Origin: SP197 sp965242595
GTDB lineage: Bacteria > Pseudomonadota > Alphaproteobacteria > SP197
Assembly (NCBI GenBank): GCA_965242595.1
Contig: OZ251464.1
Coordinates: 2,542,001-2,606,000, forward strand
DNA: 64,000 nt
Direction: 5' to 3'
Part shown: positions 52,873 to 60,241 of the stretch, in pieces
How the letters are laid out: each line of letters opens with the position of its first letter
Numbering within the stretch: position 1 is the first letter of the stretch
Translations under genes and position numbers: made by a program
The notes under the pieces: model-generated
Database searches by the model: none
What the model saw: only the letters and a program-made list of their open reading frames with translations
What the model was told of the DNA's origin: nothing

Positions 52873-53281
52873 ATGCCACGCTTTGCCGCCAACCTCTCCA
52901 CCATGTTCACGGAGCTGCCCTTCCGGAGCGTTTCGCAGCAGGTGGCGGCGGCGCGGCGGGCGGCGCGTGGTGGGGGCGGTAGGGCGCGACAATGTGCCGA
53001 TCCAGTTCGATGCCTATCGCTGCCAGGTGGCCGAGGGCGACCCGGCGCGCCGCTTTGCAGAGCTGCCGCCGGCGATCGGTCATATGATCGGCCATATCCA
53101 GATCTCCGACCGTCCCGGGCGCCACGAGCCCGGCAGCGGCGAAATCGCCTGGCTGTTCGACGCCATCGACCGGGCGGGCTACAGAGGCTGGGTGGGAGCC
53201 GAATACCACCCGGCCGGCACCACATGGGAGGGGCTGGGCCGGTTCCAGCCCTATAAGGCAAGCCAGGGGAGGCAGGCATGA
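52873..53281 (+). pseudogene. hydroxypyruvate isomerase (Hyi/xylose isomerase-like) with internal deletion and frameshift
   Basis: The first 17 codons (MPRFAANLSTMFTELPF) are the conserved N-terminus of hydroxypyruvate isomerase. From about 52970, in another frame, comes the C-terminal part: VGRDNVPIQFDAYRCQVAEG, HIQISDRPGRHEPGSGEI and GYRGWVGAEYHPAGTTWEGL. Some 120-130 middle residues, including most of the barrel, are missing and the halves are out of frame. The original stop (53279-53281) still overlaps the ATG of the M24 gene. The enzyme converts hydroxypyruvate to tartronate semialdehyde in glyoxylate metabolism; this copy cannot. Confidence 0.85.
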
Positions 53282-54492
53282 TCCAGCAACATCTTCGCGA
53301 CGCCATCGATTGGGAACAGCCCTTCACGCCCCAGGAATATGCCGGCCGCCGCCAGCGCGTGCGCCAGGCGCTGGCGGCGGCGGGGCTGGACGCGATCTAT
53401 GTCACCAACCCGGCCGATCTCACCTGGCTCACCGGCTACGACATGATCTGGTATCACCTGGAAAACCTCACCGGTCTGCTGGTGACGGCCGCCAGCGACG
53501 AAACCCTGTTCTTCGACGGCACCGCCCACACCACTATCGTCTCCACCACGCCGGAGATCGGCGCTGTCTGCTGGCTGCAGGCGGGCGCGGTGGAGGCGCA
53601 ATGCCGCCAGATCGCCGCCCGCCTGGCCGCCTGCCTGCCCGCCCGACCCCGCCTGGCGCTGCAACCCTGGGCCTATGCCCCCCACGGCCGCGTCCACGCC
53701 ACCCTGGCGGCGGCCGTGGAGGCCACCGGCGCGGCCACCGACGACGGCAGCTTCCTGGTGGAAGAGCTGCGGCTGGTGAAATCGCCGGCCGAGATCGCCG
53801 TGGTGCGCCGGGCGGCCGAGATCGCCGATACCGCCATGGCGGCGGCGCGCGATGCCATCGCCGATGGCGTGATGGAAACCGAGATCGAAGGCGTGCTGAT
53901 GGCCGCCATGATGAAGGCCGGCGGCGGCTATCCCGGCATCCGCACCATGGTGGCGTCCGGCCCCCGCAGCGGCACCCATCACAGCCCGGCCCAGCACCGC
54001 CGCATCCGCCAGGGCGAGCTGGTGTTCATCGATTTCTGCGGCTGCCTGCACCGCTATCACGTCAACCTGAACCGCACCTTCTCGCTGGGCGCGCCGGACC
54101 GGCGCTGGAGCGAGCTGATGACCGCCTCCGCCGGCTGCGCCGATGCCGTGATGGCGGAAATCCGCCCCGGCGATCCCTTCTCCAAGGTGCAGCAGGTGGC
54201 CGATGCCCATATCGACCGGGCCGGGCTGCGGCCCCTGGTGTGGTTCGTCGGCGGCTACACCCTGGGCATCGCCGTGCCCCCCGACTGGTGCGGCAGCCAC
54301 TGGTTCGAGCCGCGCTTCAACCTGGGCGAGCGCACCGTCACCCCCGGCCAGGTCTTCAATCTGGAAAACCAGTTCGATGTCTGGGAAGGCTGGCCGGGCG
54401 GGTCCGGCGCCGCCTGGATCGAAAGCTTCCTGGTCACCGAAAACGGGCTGGAGGTGCTGTCCGCCCTGCCGCGCCATCTGGTGACGGTCTGA
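53278..54492 (+). CDS. M24 family protein (creatinase / Xaa-Pro aminopeptidase-like) with degenerate metal site
   Basis: A 404-aa pita-bread-fold protein with a creatinase N-terminal domain (about 20-160, YVTNPADLTWLTGYD) and an M24 catalytic domain. Of the five usual metal ligands, Asp252 (FIDFCG), Glu363 (LENQF) and Glu382 (WIESF) are kept. The second Asp is Asn263 (YHVNLNRTF) and the His is Tyr327 (GGYTLG). THHSPAQH around 233-240 fits the catalytic His region. This pattern resembles metal-free creatinase more than a peptidase, so hydrolysis of a guanidino or C-N substrate is possible. Its ATG overlaps the stop of the broken isomerase gene. Confidence 0.8.
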   Translation: MIQQHLRDAIDWEQPFTPQEYAGRRQRVRQALAAAGLDAIYVTNPADLTWLTGYDMIWYHLENLTGLLVTAASDETLFFDGTAHTTIVSTTPEIGAVCWLQAGAVEAQCRQIAARLAACLPARPRLALQPWAYAPHGRVHATLAAAVEATGAATDDGSFLVEELRLVKSPAEIAVVRRAAEIADTAMAAARDAIADGVMETEIEGVLMAAMMKAGGGYPGIRTMVASGPRSGTHHSPAQHRRIRQGELVFIDFCGCLHRYHVNLNRTFSLGAPDRRWSELMTASAGCADAVMAEIRPGDPFSKVQQVADAHIDRAGLRPLVWFVGGYTLGIAVPPDWCGSHWFEPRFNLGERTVTPGQVFNLENQFDVWEGWPGGSGAAWIESFLVTENGLEVLSALPRHLVTV

Positions 54493-54508
54493 ACCGCTGC
54501 GCCCGGCC

Positions 54509-54553
54509 ATGGACTCGGGCGCGACGGACTGGGGCGCGATGGACTGGGGCGCG
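54509..54553 (+). repeat. 15-bp tandem repeat (3 copies) at the start of the HAD gene
   Basis: Three in-frame 15-bp units (54509, 54524, 54539) encode MDSGA, TDWGA and MDWGA. Units 2 and 3 differ by one base. Two units begin with ATG, so copy-number change would shift or remove start codons without altering the reading frame. Confidence 0.9.
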
Positions 54554-55252
54554 ATCCGGGCCGTGCTGTTCGACAAGGACGGCACGCTGATCGATTTCGC
54601 CTCCTGGCTTCCCGTCTGCGACGCCCTGGCCAGCGCTCTGGCCCGCGCGGCCGGGCGCCCCGAAGCCGCCCGGGAGATGCTGCTGGCCACGGGCTACGAC
54701 CGCCGCCTGCGCCGGCTGACACCCGACGCCATCCTGCTTCAGGGCACCAACCGCGAGATCGCCCGCCGGTGGCGCGCCGTGCTGGGCCGGGCCGCACCGC
54801 CCGATCTGGAGGCCAGGGTGCTGTCCGCCTTCGCCCGCCATGGCGATGGCGAGATGACGGCGACGGCCGATCTGCCCGCCCTGTTCGCCACCCTCTACGG
54901 GCGCGGCTATGCGCTGGGCATCGCCACCAACGACGATACCCGCGCGGCCAGGCACAGCGCGGGGCGGCTGGGCATCGCGCCCTATCTCGCCTTCGTCTGC
55001 GGTGCCGATGGCGGCCATGGCGGCAAGCCGGCCCCGGGCATGGCGCTGGCCTTTTGCGCCGCGGCCGGGGTGGCGCCCGGCCAGGCGGCCATGGTGGGCG
55101 ATGCGCCGGCCGATGCGGCCATGGCGCGCGCGGCCGGCTTCGGCGCGGCCATCGGCATCGCCAGCGGCAGCGGGGCCGCTGCGCTGCGCCCCCATGTCGA
55201 TGTCGTGCTGGAAAGCGTCGCCGCCCTGCCCGCCCTGCTGCGCCCTGGATAG
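54509..55252 (+). CDS. HAD-superfamily hydrolase, phosphoglycolate phosphatase-like
   Basis: A 247-aa phosphatase of HAD subfamily IA: motif I VLFDKDGTLID, motif II IATNDDT, motif III Lys in HGGKPAPGM, and motif IV VGDAPADAAMARAAG. It should remove phosphate from a small organic phosphoester; 2-phosphoglycolate is plausible next to glyoxylate-related genes but is unproven. The start may be ATG 54509 or ATG 54539, since both sit in a 15-bp tandem repeat. It follows the M24 gene by 16 bp. Confidence 0.87.
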   Translation: MDSGATDWGAMDWGAIRAVLFDKDGTLIDFASWLPVCDALASALARAAGRPEAAREMLLATGYDRRLRRLTPDAILLQGTNREIARRWRAVLGRAAPPDLEARVLSAFARHGDGEMTATADLPALFATLYGRGYALGIATNDDTRAARHSAGRLGIAPYLAFVCGADGGHGGKPAPGMALAFCAAAGVAPGQAAMVGDAPADAAMARAAGFGAAIGIASGSGAAALRPHVDVVLESVAALPALLRPG

Positions 55253-55348
55253 GCGGTGCCTTGCATTCGCCCGCCCGCCTCGCCACCATGGGCATCTGGC
55301 CATTCTGTGCCGTTCCATGCCGTTCCATCCTGCCGGGGGAGACAAGCG

Positions 55349-56458
55349 ATGAAAACCCGTGCCGCCGTGGCGCACAAGGCGGGCGCGCCGCTCGCCATCG
55401 AAGAGGTCGATCTGGAAGGCCCCCGCGAAGGCGAGGTGCTGGTGGAGATCAAGGCCACCGGCATCTGCCACACCGATGCCTTCACGCTTTCCGGCGACGA
55501 TCCGGAAGGCCTGTTCCCCGCCATTCTGGGCCATGAGGGTGCTGGCGTGGTGGTGGAGACCGGGCCGGGCGTCGCCAGCCTGGCGGTGGGCGATCATGTC
55601 ATCCCGCTCTACACCCCGGAATGCCGCCAGTGCGAATACTGCACCTCCGGCAAAACCAATCTTTGCCAGGCGATCCGCGTCACCCAGGGCCAGGGGGTGA
55701 TGCCGGACGGCTCCAGCCGCTTTTCCCTCGCCGGCGAGAGGCTGTTCCACTATATGGGCACCTCGACCTTCGCCAACCACACGGTGGTGCCGGAGATCGC
55801 GCTGGCCAAGGTGCGCAAGGACGCGCCCTTCGACAAGATCTGCTATATCGGCTGCGGTGTCACCACCGGGCTGGGGGCGGTCATCAACACCGCCAGGGTG
55901 GAACCGGGCAGCAATTGCGTCGTTTTCGGGCTGGGCGGCATCGGGCTGAATGTCATCCAGGGCCTGCGCCTGGTGGGCGCCAACATGATCGTGGGCGTCG
56001 ATCTCAACCCCGCCCGCGAGGCCATGGGACGGCGTTTCGGCATGACCCATTTCGTGAACCCGCGCGAGGCCGGGGGCGAGCTGGTGCCCCATCTGGTGGA
56101 TGTCACCGGCGGCGGGGCCGATTACAGCTTCGAATGCATCGGCAATGTCGATACCATGCGCCAGGCGCTGGAATGCGCGCACAAGGGCTGGGGCGAATCG
56201 GTCATCATCGGCGTCGCGCCGGCCGGGGCGGAGATCTCCACCCGCCCCTTCCAGCTGGTCACCGGGCGCGTCTGGCGCGGCACCGCCTTCGGTGGCGCCA
56301 AAGGCCGCACCGACGTGCCGAAGATCGTGGATTGGTACATGGACGGCAAGATCGAGATCGACGCCATGATCACCCACAGCATGGGCCTGGACGCCATCAA
56401 CGACGCCTTCCAGCTGATGCATGCGGGCCAATCGATCCGCAGCGTCGTGGTCTATTGA
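55349..56458 (+). CDS. frmA: S-(hydroxymethyl)glutathione dehydrogenase / class III alcohol dehydrogenase
   Basis: Oxidises the formaldehyde-glutathione adduct to S-formylglutathione with NAD. The 369-aa protein has catalytic zinc ligands Cys40 (TGICHTDAF) and His62 (ILGHEGAG), the four structural-zinc cysteines at 92, 95, 98 and 106, and NAD-binding GLGGIGLNVIQG. Length and sequence match the FrmA/AdhC group. GGGGGAG lies about 8 bases before the ATG. fghA follows directly, giving a complete glutathione-dependent formaldehyde route. Formaldehyde would come from N-demethylation by the oxygenases and flavoprotein upstream. Confidence 0.94.
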   Translation: MKTRAAVAHKAGAPLAIEEVDLEGPREGEVLVEIKATGICHTDAFTLSGDDPEGLFPAILGHEGAGVVVETGPGVASLAVGDHVIPLYTPECRQCEYCTSGKTNLCQAIRVTQGQGVMPDGSSRFSLAGERLFHYMGTSTFANHTVVPEIALAKVRKDAPFDKICYIGCGVTTGLGAVINTARVEPGSNCVVFGLGGIGLNVIQGLRLVGANMIVGVDLNPAREAMGRRFGMTHFVNPREAGGELVPHLVDVTGGGADYSFECIGNVDTMRQALECAHKGWGESVIIGVAPAGAEISTRPFQLVTGRVWRGTAFGGAKGRTDVPKIVDWYMDGKIEIDAMITHSMGLDAINDAFQLMHAGQSIRSVVVY

Positions 56459-56460
56459 CG

Positions 56461-57300
56461 GTGGCGGCCGTCGAGACCGTCTCCCAGCATCGCTGCCATG
56501 GCGGCGTGCAGGGCTTCTACCGCCATGAATCGGCCGCCATCGGCCTGCCCATGCGCTTTGCCGTCTATCGCCCGCCGGCGGCCGGGCGGGGCCGGGTGCC
56601 GGTGCTGCTCTACCTTTCGGGGCTGACCTGCACGGAAGAGAACTTCACCGTCAAGGCCGGGGCGCAGCGGCTGGCGGCCGAACACGGCCTCATGGTGGTG
56701 GTGCCCGATACCAGCCCGCGCGCCAGCGGCATCGCAGGCGAAGACGACGACTGGGCCTTCGGCACCGGGGCCGGCTTTTATCTCGACGCCACCCAGGCGC
56801 CGTGGTCGCGCCATTACCGCATGGAAAGCTATGTGGTGGAGGAGCTGCCAGGCCTGATCCGCGCCGCCTTCCCCGCCGCCGGGCGCATGGGCGTCTGCGG
56901 CCATTCCATGGGCGGCCACGGCGCCATCTCGCTGGCGTTGAAGAATCCGGGCCTGTTCCGCTCCGTCTCCGCCCTGGCGCCGATGAGCTCGCTGATGGGC
57001 TGCTCCCTGGGCCAAGCGGCGCTCGCCCGCTATCTGGGGGAGGATCGCGAGGCCTGGCGCCGCTACGATGTGGCCGACCTCATCCGCAGCGGCCAGCGCT
57101 GCCCGCCGCTGCTGGTGGACCAGGGCAGCGAGGACGAATTCCTGCCCGAATTGCTGCCACAGGCGCTGCAACAGGCCTGCCAGGCGGCGGGCCAGCCGCT
57201 CACCCTCAACATGCGCCAGGGCTACGACCACAGCTACTGGTTCGTGCAGAGCTTCATGGCCGACCACTTCGCCCACCACGCCGCCGCGCTGGCCGTCTGA
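56461..57300 (+). CDS. fghA: S-formylglutathione hydrolase
   Basis: Hydrolyses S-formylglutathione to formate and glutathione. The 279-aa esterase D family protein has LLYLSGLTCTEENFTVKAGA and the nucleophile elbow GHSMGGHGAISLALKNP with catalytic Ser. Asp in DQGSEDEFLPELL and His in GYDHSYWFVQSF complete the triad. GTG 56461 is 2 bp after the frmA stop; a TTG overlapping that stop is the alternative. It forms an operon with frmA. Confidence 0.94.
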   Translation: MAAVETVSQHRCHGGVQGFYRHESAAIGLPMRFAVYRPPAAGRGRVPVLLYLSGLTCTEENFTVKAGAQRLAAEHGLMVVVPDTSPRASGIAGEDDDWAFGTGAGFYLDATQAPWSRHYRMESYVVEELPGLIRAAFPAAGRMGVCGHSMGGHGAISLALKNPGLFRSVSALAPMSSLMGCSLGQAALARYLGEDREAWRRYDVADLIRSGQRCPPLLVDQGSEDEFLPELLPQALQQACQAAGQPLTLNMRQGYDHSYWFVQSFMADHFAHHAAALAV

Positions 57301-57372
57301 GGGGCCGGGCCGATCTGGCGCGTGGGCCGCAGGGCGATGGTCTTCGATCTGGGGTTTCGAGGGGCAGGGCGG

Positions 57373-57445
57373 TAGCGGGGGAGGGACTCGAACCCACGAC
57401 CTTGGGATTATGATTCCCCTGCTCTACCAACTGAGCTACCCCGCC
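57373..57445 (-). tRNA. tRNA-Met (anticodon CAT), elongator-type, with imperfect stems
   Basis: Acceptor GGCGGGG pairs with CCCCGCT (one G-U); anticodon loop ATCATAA with CAT at 34-36. The anticodon stem GGGGA/TCCCA has a G-A mismatch at 27-43, and the T stem GTGGG/CCCTC a T-T mismatch at 50-64. After discriminator A the DNA reads CCG, so CCA is not encoded. The D arm is regular. Initiator features (three G-C pairs in the anticodon stem and a C1-A72 mismatch) are not those seen here. A tRNA-Ile with modified CAT is an alternative. Confidence 0.85.
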
Positions 57446-57501
57446 CGGCGCGCCCTGGCCACCGCAGGCCGGGCGCATATAGGAAGGCGCCCTGCGGCGT
57501 G

Positions 57502-58629
57502 TCAAGCCGGGCCGGAGGTGCGCTCGATCCCGGGGCGTTCGATCCAGCCACCGCCCAGAAGGCGGTCTCCGTCATAGATGACGCAGGCCTGGCCGGGGGC
57601 GATGGCCTCTGCCGGGGCCGCCAGGCGGACGCGGGCGCGGCCTTGCCCGGCGGGCGTGACGCGGGCGTCCGAGGGCGGCTGGGACGAGCGCAGGCGCACC
57701 TGGCAGGCGATGCCGCCTTCCGGCATGGCGCCCGCGCCCAGCCAGTTGAGCTCGCGGATGGCGAAGGCGCTTCCCATCAGCGCCTCGCGCGGGCCCACCA
57801 CGATGCGGCGCCGTTCCGGTTCGATGGCGGTGACGAACAGCGGATGCTGGCCGGCGATGCCCAGCCCGCGCCGCTGGCCCACCGTGAAACGGGCGATGCC
57901 GCCATGGCGGCCCAGCACCCGCCCCGTGCCATCGACGATCTCGCCCGGCCGGTCGGCTTCGGGGCGCAGCTTTGCCAGCATCTCCCCGTAGCGGCCCTGG
58001 GGCACGAAGCAGATATCCTGGCTGGCCGGCTTCGCCTCCACGGCCAGGTTCAGGCGCCGGGCATGGCCGCGCACCTGGGCCTTGGTCATGGCGCCCAGCG
58101 GAAAGCAAAGCCACGCCAGCTGCGCCGCCGTGGTGGCGAACAGGAAATAGCTCTGGTCGCGGGCCGTCTCGCTGGCGCGGTGAAGCTGCGGCCCGTCTTC
58201 GCCTTCCACCCGGCGCACATAATGGCCGGTGGCCAGCGCGTCGGCGCCCAGGGCGCGGGCGGTGGCGAGCAGATCGGCGAATTTGATGCGCTGATTGCAG
58301 CGCACGCAGGGGATGGGCGTTTCGCCGGCGAGATAGCTGGCGGCGAAATCGTCGATCACGGCGGCCCGGAACCGCTGCTCGTAATCCAGCACGTAATGGG
58401 GGATGGCCAGGGCGGCGGCGGTGCGGCGCGCATCGTGGATATCGGCCCCGGCACAGCAGGCGCCGCGCCGCCCCGTGGCCCGGCCGTGATGGTAGAGCTG
58501 TAGCGTGATGCCAACGATCTCATGGCCCTGTTCCCGGAGCAGGGCGGCCGCGACGGCGCTGTCGACGCCGCCCGACATGGCGACGACGATGCGCTTTGCT
58601 GGCGGCGGGGCGGCGGTGGGCGCGTCCAT
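57502..58629 (-). CDS. mnmA: tRNA 2-thiouridylase
   Basis: Inserts sulfur at U34 of tRNA-Lys, Glu and Gln. The 375-aa protein has the PP-loop SGGVDS at 19-24, the Cys motif PIPCVRCNQRIKF, GHYVR, and the second catalytic region SQDICFVPQGRY, with DYEQRFR in the substrate-binding part. The gene is 6 bp after the ferredoxin gene and ends a sulfur-relay operon with two cysteine desulfurases and cysE upstream. Confidence 0.94.
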   Translation of the reverse strand: MDAPTAAPPPAKRIVVAMSGGVDSAVAAALLREQGHEIVGITLQLYHHGRATGRRGACCAGADIHDARRTAAALAIPHYVLDYEQRFRAAVIDDFAASYLAGETPIPCVRCNQRIKFADLLATARALGADALATGHYVRRVEGEDGPQLHRASETARDQSYFLFATTAAQLAWLCFPLGAMTKAQVRGHARRLNLAVEAKPASQDICFVPQGRYGEMLAKLRPEADRPGEIVDGTGRVLGRHGGIARFTVGQRRGLGIAGQHPLFVTAIEPERRRIVVGPREALMGSAFAIRELNWLGAGAMPEGGIACQVRLRSSQPPSDARVTPAGQGRARVRLAAPAEAIAPGQACVIYDGDRLLGGGWIERPGIERTSGPA

Positions 58630-58635
58630 GGCGGC

Positions 58636-58968
58636 CTATCCCATCAACATGTTGCGGGTTTCGCGGGGCAGGGTGACGGTGAGCCCGTCCAGCTCTTCGG
58701 TCAGCACGATTTGGCAGCCCAGCCGCGAGGTGCGGGTGAGGCCGAAGGCGAGGTCCAGCATGTCTTCCTCGTCCTCCGAGGGCTCTTCCAGGCGCTCGAA
58801 ATCGTCGTCGTCGACGATGACATGGCAGGTGGAACAGGCCAGCGAGCCTTCGCAGGCGCCCTCGATGTCGATGTTGTGCTGGCGCGCGATCTCCAGCAGC
58901 GTCAGGCCCTCCGGGGCGGCGATCTCGACGCGGCTGCCGTCATGGACGACGAAGGTCACCTTCGGCAT
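58636..58968 (-). CDS. 2Fe-2S ferredoxin (adrenodoxin type)
   Basis: A 110-aa ferredoxin with cluster ligands Cys39, Cys45, Cys48 (EGACEGSLACSTCHV) and Cys85 (RLGCQIVL). It belongs to the adrenodoxin/Fdx group that supports Fe-S cluster assembly and some monooxygenases. It lies between a cysteine desulfurase and mnmA, which points to cluster assembly or tRNA thiolation. It might also serve the Rieske oxygenases, but the distance (13 kb) makes that speculative. Confidence 0.92.
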   Translation of the reverse strand: MPKVTFVVHDGSRVEIAAPEGLTLLEIARQHNIDIEGACEGSLACSTCHVIVDDDDFERLEEPSEDEEDMLDLAFGLTRTSRLGCQIVLTEELDGLTVTLPRETRNMLMG

Positions 58969-59025
58969 GGCTTCCCCGTGGCGCGCTTCCCGGCGCCTGC
59001 GGCGGCGCCGTTCAAGGGCGCGGTT

Positions 59026-60237
59026 CTATGCCGTCACCGCCGCCGCGTCCACCGCCGCGGGGACGTCCGGCGCCTTCCGGCGGCAGCGGGCGATGGCCGC
59101 CGCCAGGCGGCGGGCGGCGAAATCGACCTCGGCGGCGCTGGTAAAGCGGCCCAGGCCGATGCGGATGGTGGAGGCGGCCTCGGCCGCGCTCAAACCGATG
59201 GCGGTGAGCACCCAGGAGGGCTGGATTTCGGCCGAAGTGCAGGCCGAACCGGTGGAAAAGGCGAGCTCCGGCACCTGGGCCATCAGCGCCGTCGCCTCCA
59301 CCCCGGCGACGGTGAGGCTGATATTGCCGGCCAGCCGGTCGCCGGCATCGCCGTTCAGCGTCAGCCCGGCGGCGCGCTGGCCCAGGCCCTGCAGGAAGCG
59401 TCGGCGCAGGCCGGAAAGCCGGGCCGCCTCTTCCGCCAGCACCTCGCCGGCCAGGGCGCAGGCCGCGCCCAGCCCCACCGCCAGCGGCGCCGGCAGGGTG
59501 CCGGAGCGCAAACCCCTCTCCTGGCCGCCGCCGGAAAACAGCGGCTCCAGCCGGGCGCGGGGGCGGTGGCGGACATAGAGGGCGCCGATCCCCTTCGGCC
59601 CGTAGAGCTTGTGGCCCGAAAGGCTCATGAGGTCGATGCCGTCGGCCTCCACGTCCAGCGGGATGCGCCCGGCCGCCTGGGCCGCGTCGCTGTGAAAGAG
59701 GGCGCCTTTGGCCCGGGCCAGGGCGGCGATGGCGGCCAGGGGTTGCAGCACGCCGATCTCGTTGTTGGCCGCCATCGCCGAGACCAGCAGGGTTGTGTCG
59801 TCGATGGCGCGCTCCAGCGCCGCCATATCGGCCTTGCCGCTTTTCAGCACCGGCAGCACGACGGCGCGAAAGCCTTCCCGCTCCAGGTCGCGCACGCTTT
59901 CCAGCACGCATTTGTGCTCGCTGGCCAGGGTGACGATCTTGTCGCGCCGCCGGCGGTGGCGCCGTTCGAAGCGGGCCGCGCCCTTGATGGCGAGATTGTT
60001 GGATTCGGTGGCGCCGGAGGTGAAGACGATCTCGCGCGCCGTGGCGCCGATCAGCGCCGCCGTCTGCGCCCTGGCCTTGTCCGCCGCCGCCGCCGCCCGG
60101 CGCCCGAAGGCGTGCTCGCCGGAATGGGGATTGCCGAACCCCTCCTCCAGCCAGGGCCGCATGGCGGCCAGCACGCGCCCATCCAGCGGCGTGGTGGCGT
60201 GGCAATCGAGATAGACCGGGGTGGCGATGGCGGCCAT
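59026..60237 (-). CDS. cysteine desulfurase (NifS/IscS family), copy 1
   Basis: Releases sulfur from cysteine as a protein persulfide using PLP. The 403-aa protein begins VYLDCHATTPLDGRVLAAM, has FTSGATESNN, HSDAAQAAGRI, the PLP-Lys motif SLSGHKLYGPKG and the active Cys loop STGSACTSAEIQPSWV. The start is ATG 60237, 4 bp after the stop of copy 2. Sulfur may pass to MnmA or to Fe-S scaffolds. The two copies share the same family but differ in length and loop sequence, so they probably have different partners. Confidence 0.92.
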   Translation of the reverse strand: MAAIATPVYLDCHATTPLDGRVLAAMRPWLEEGFGNPHSGEHAFGRRAAAAADKARAQTAALIGATAREIVFTSGATESNNLAIKGAARFERRHRRRRDKIVTLASEHKCVLESVRDLEREGFRAVVLPVLKSGKADMAALERAIDDTTLLVSAMAANNEIGVLQPLAAIAALARAKGALFHSDAAQAAGRIPLDVEADGIDLMSLSGHKLYGPKGIGALYVRHRPRARLEPLFSGGGQERGLRSGTLPAPLAVGLGAACALAGEVLAEEAARLSGLRRRFLQGLGQRAAGLTLNGDAGDRLAGNISLTVAGVEATALMAQVPELAFSTGSACTSAEIQPSWVLTAIGLSAAEAASTIRIGLGRFTSAAEVDFAARRLAAAIARCRRKAPDVPAAVDAAAVTA

Positions 60238-60241
60238 GGCG

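Noticed and set aside
58636..58968. Electron donor dedicated to the Rieske oxygenases
   Set aside because: The ferredoxin gene is embedded in the desulfurase-mnmA operon, 13 kb from the oxygenases. Its context favours Fe-S or thiolation chemistry.
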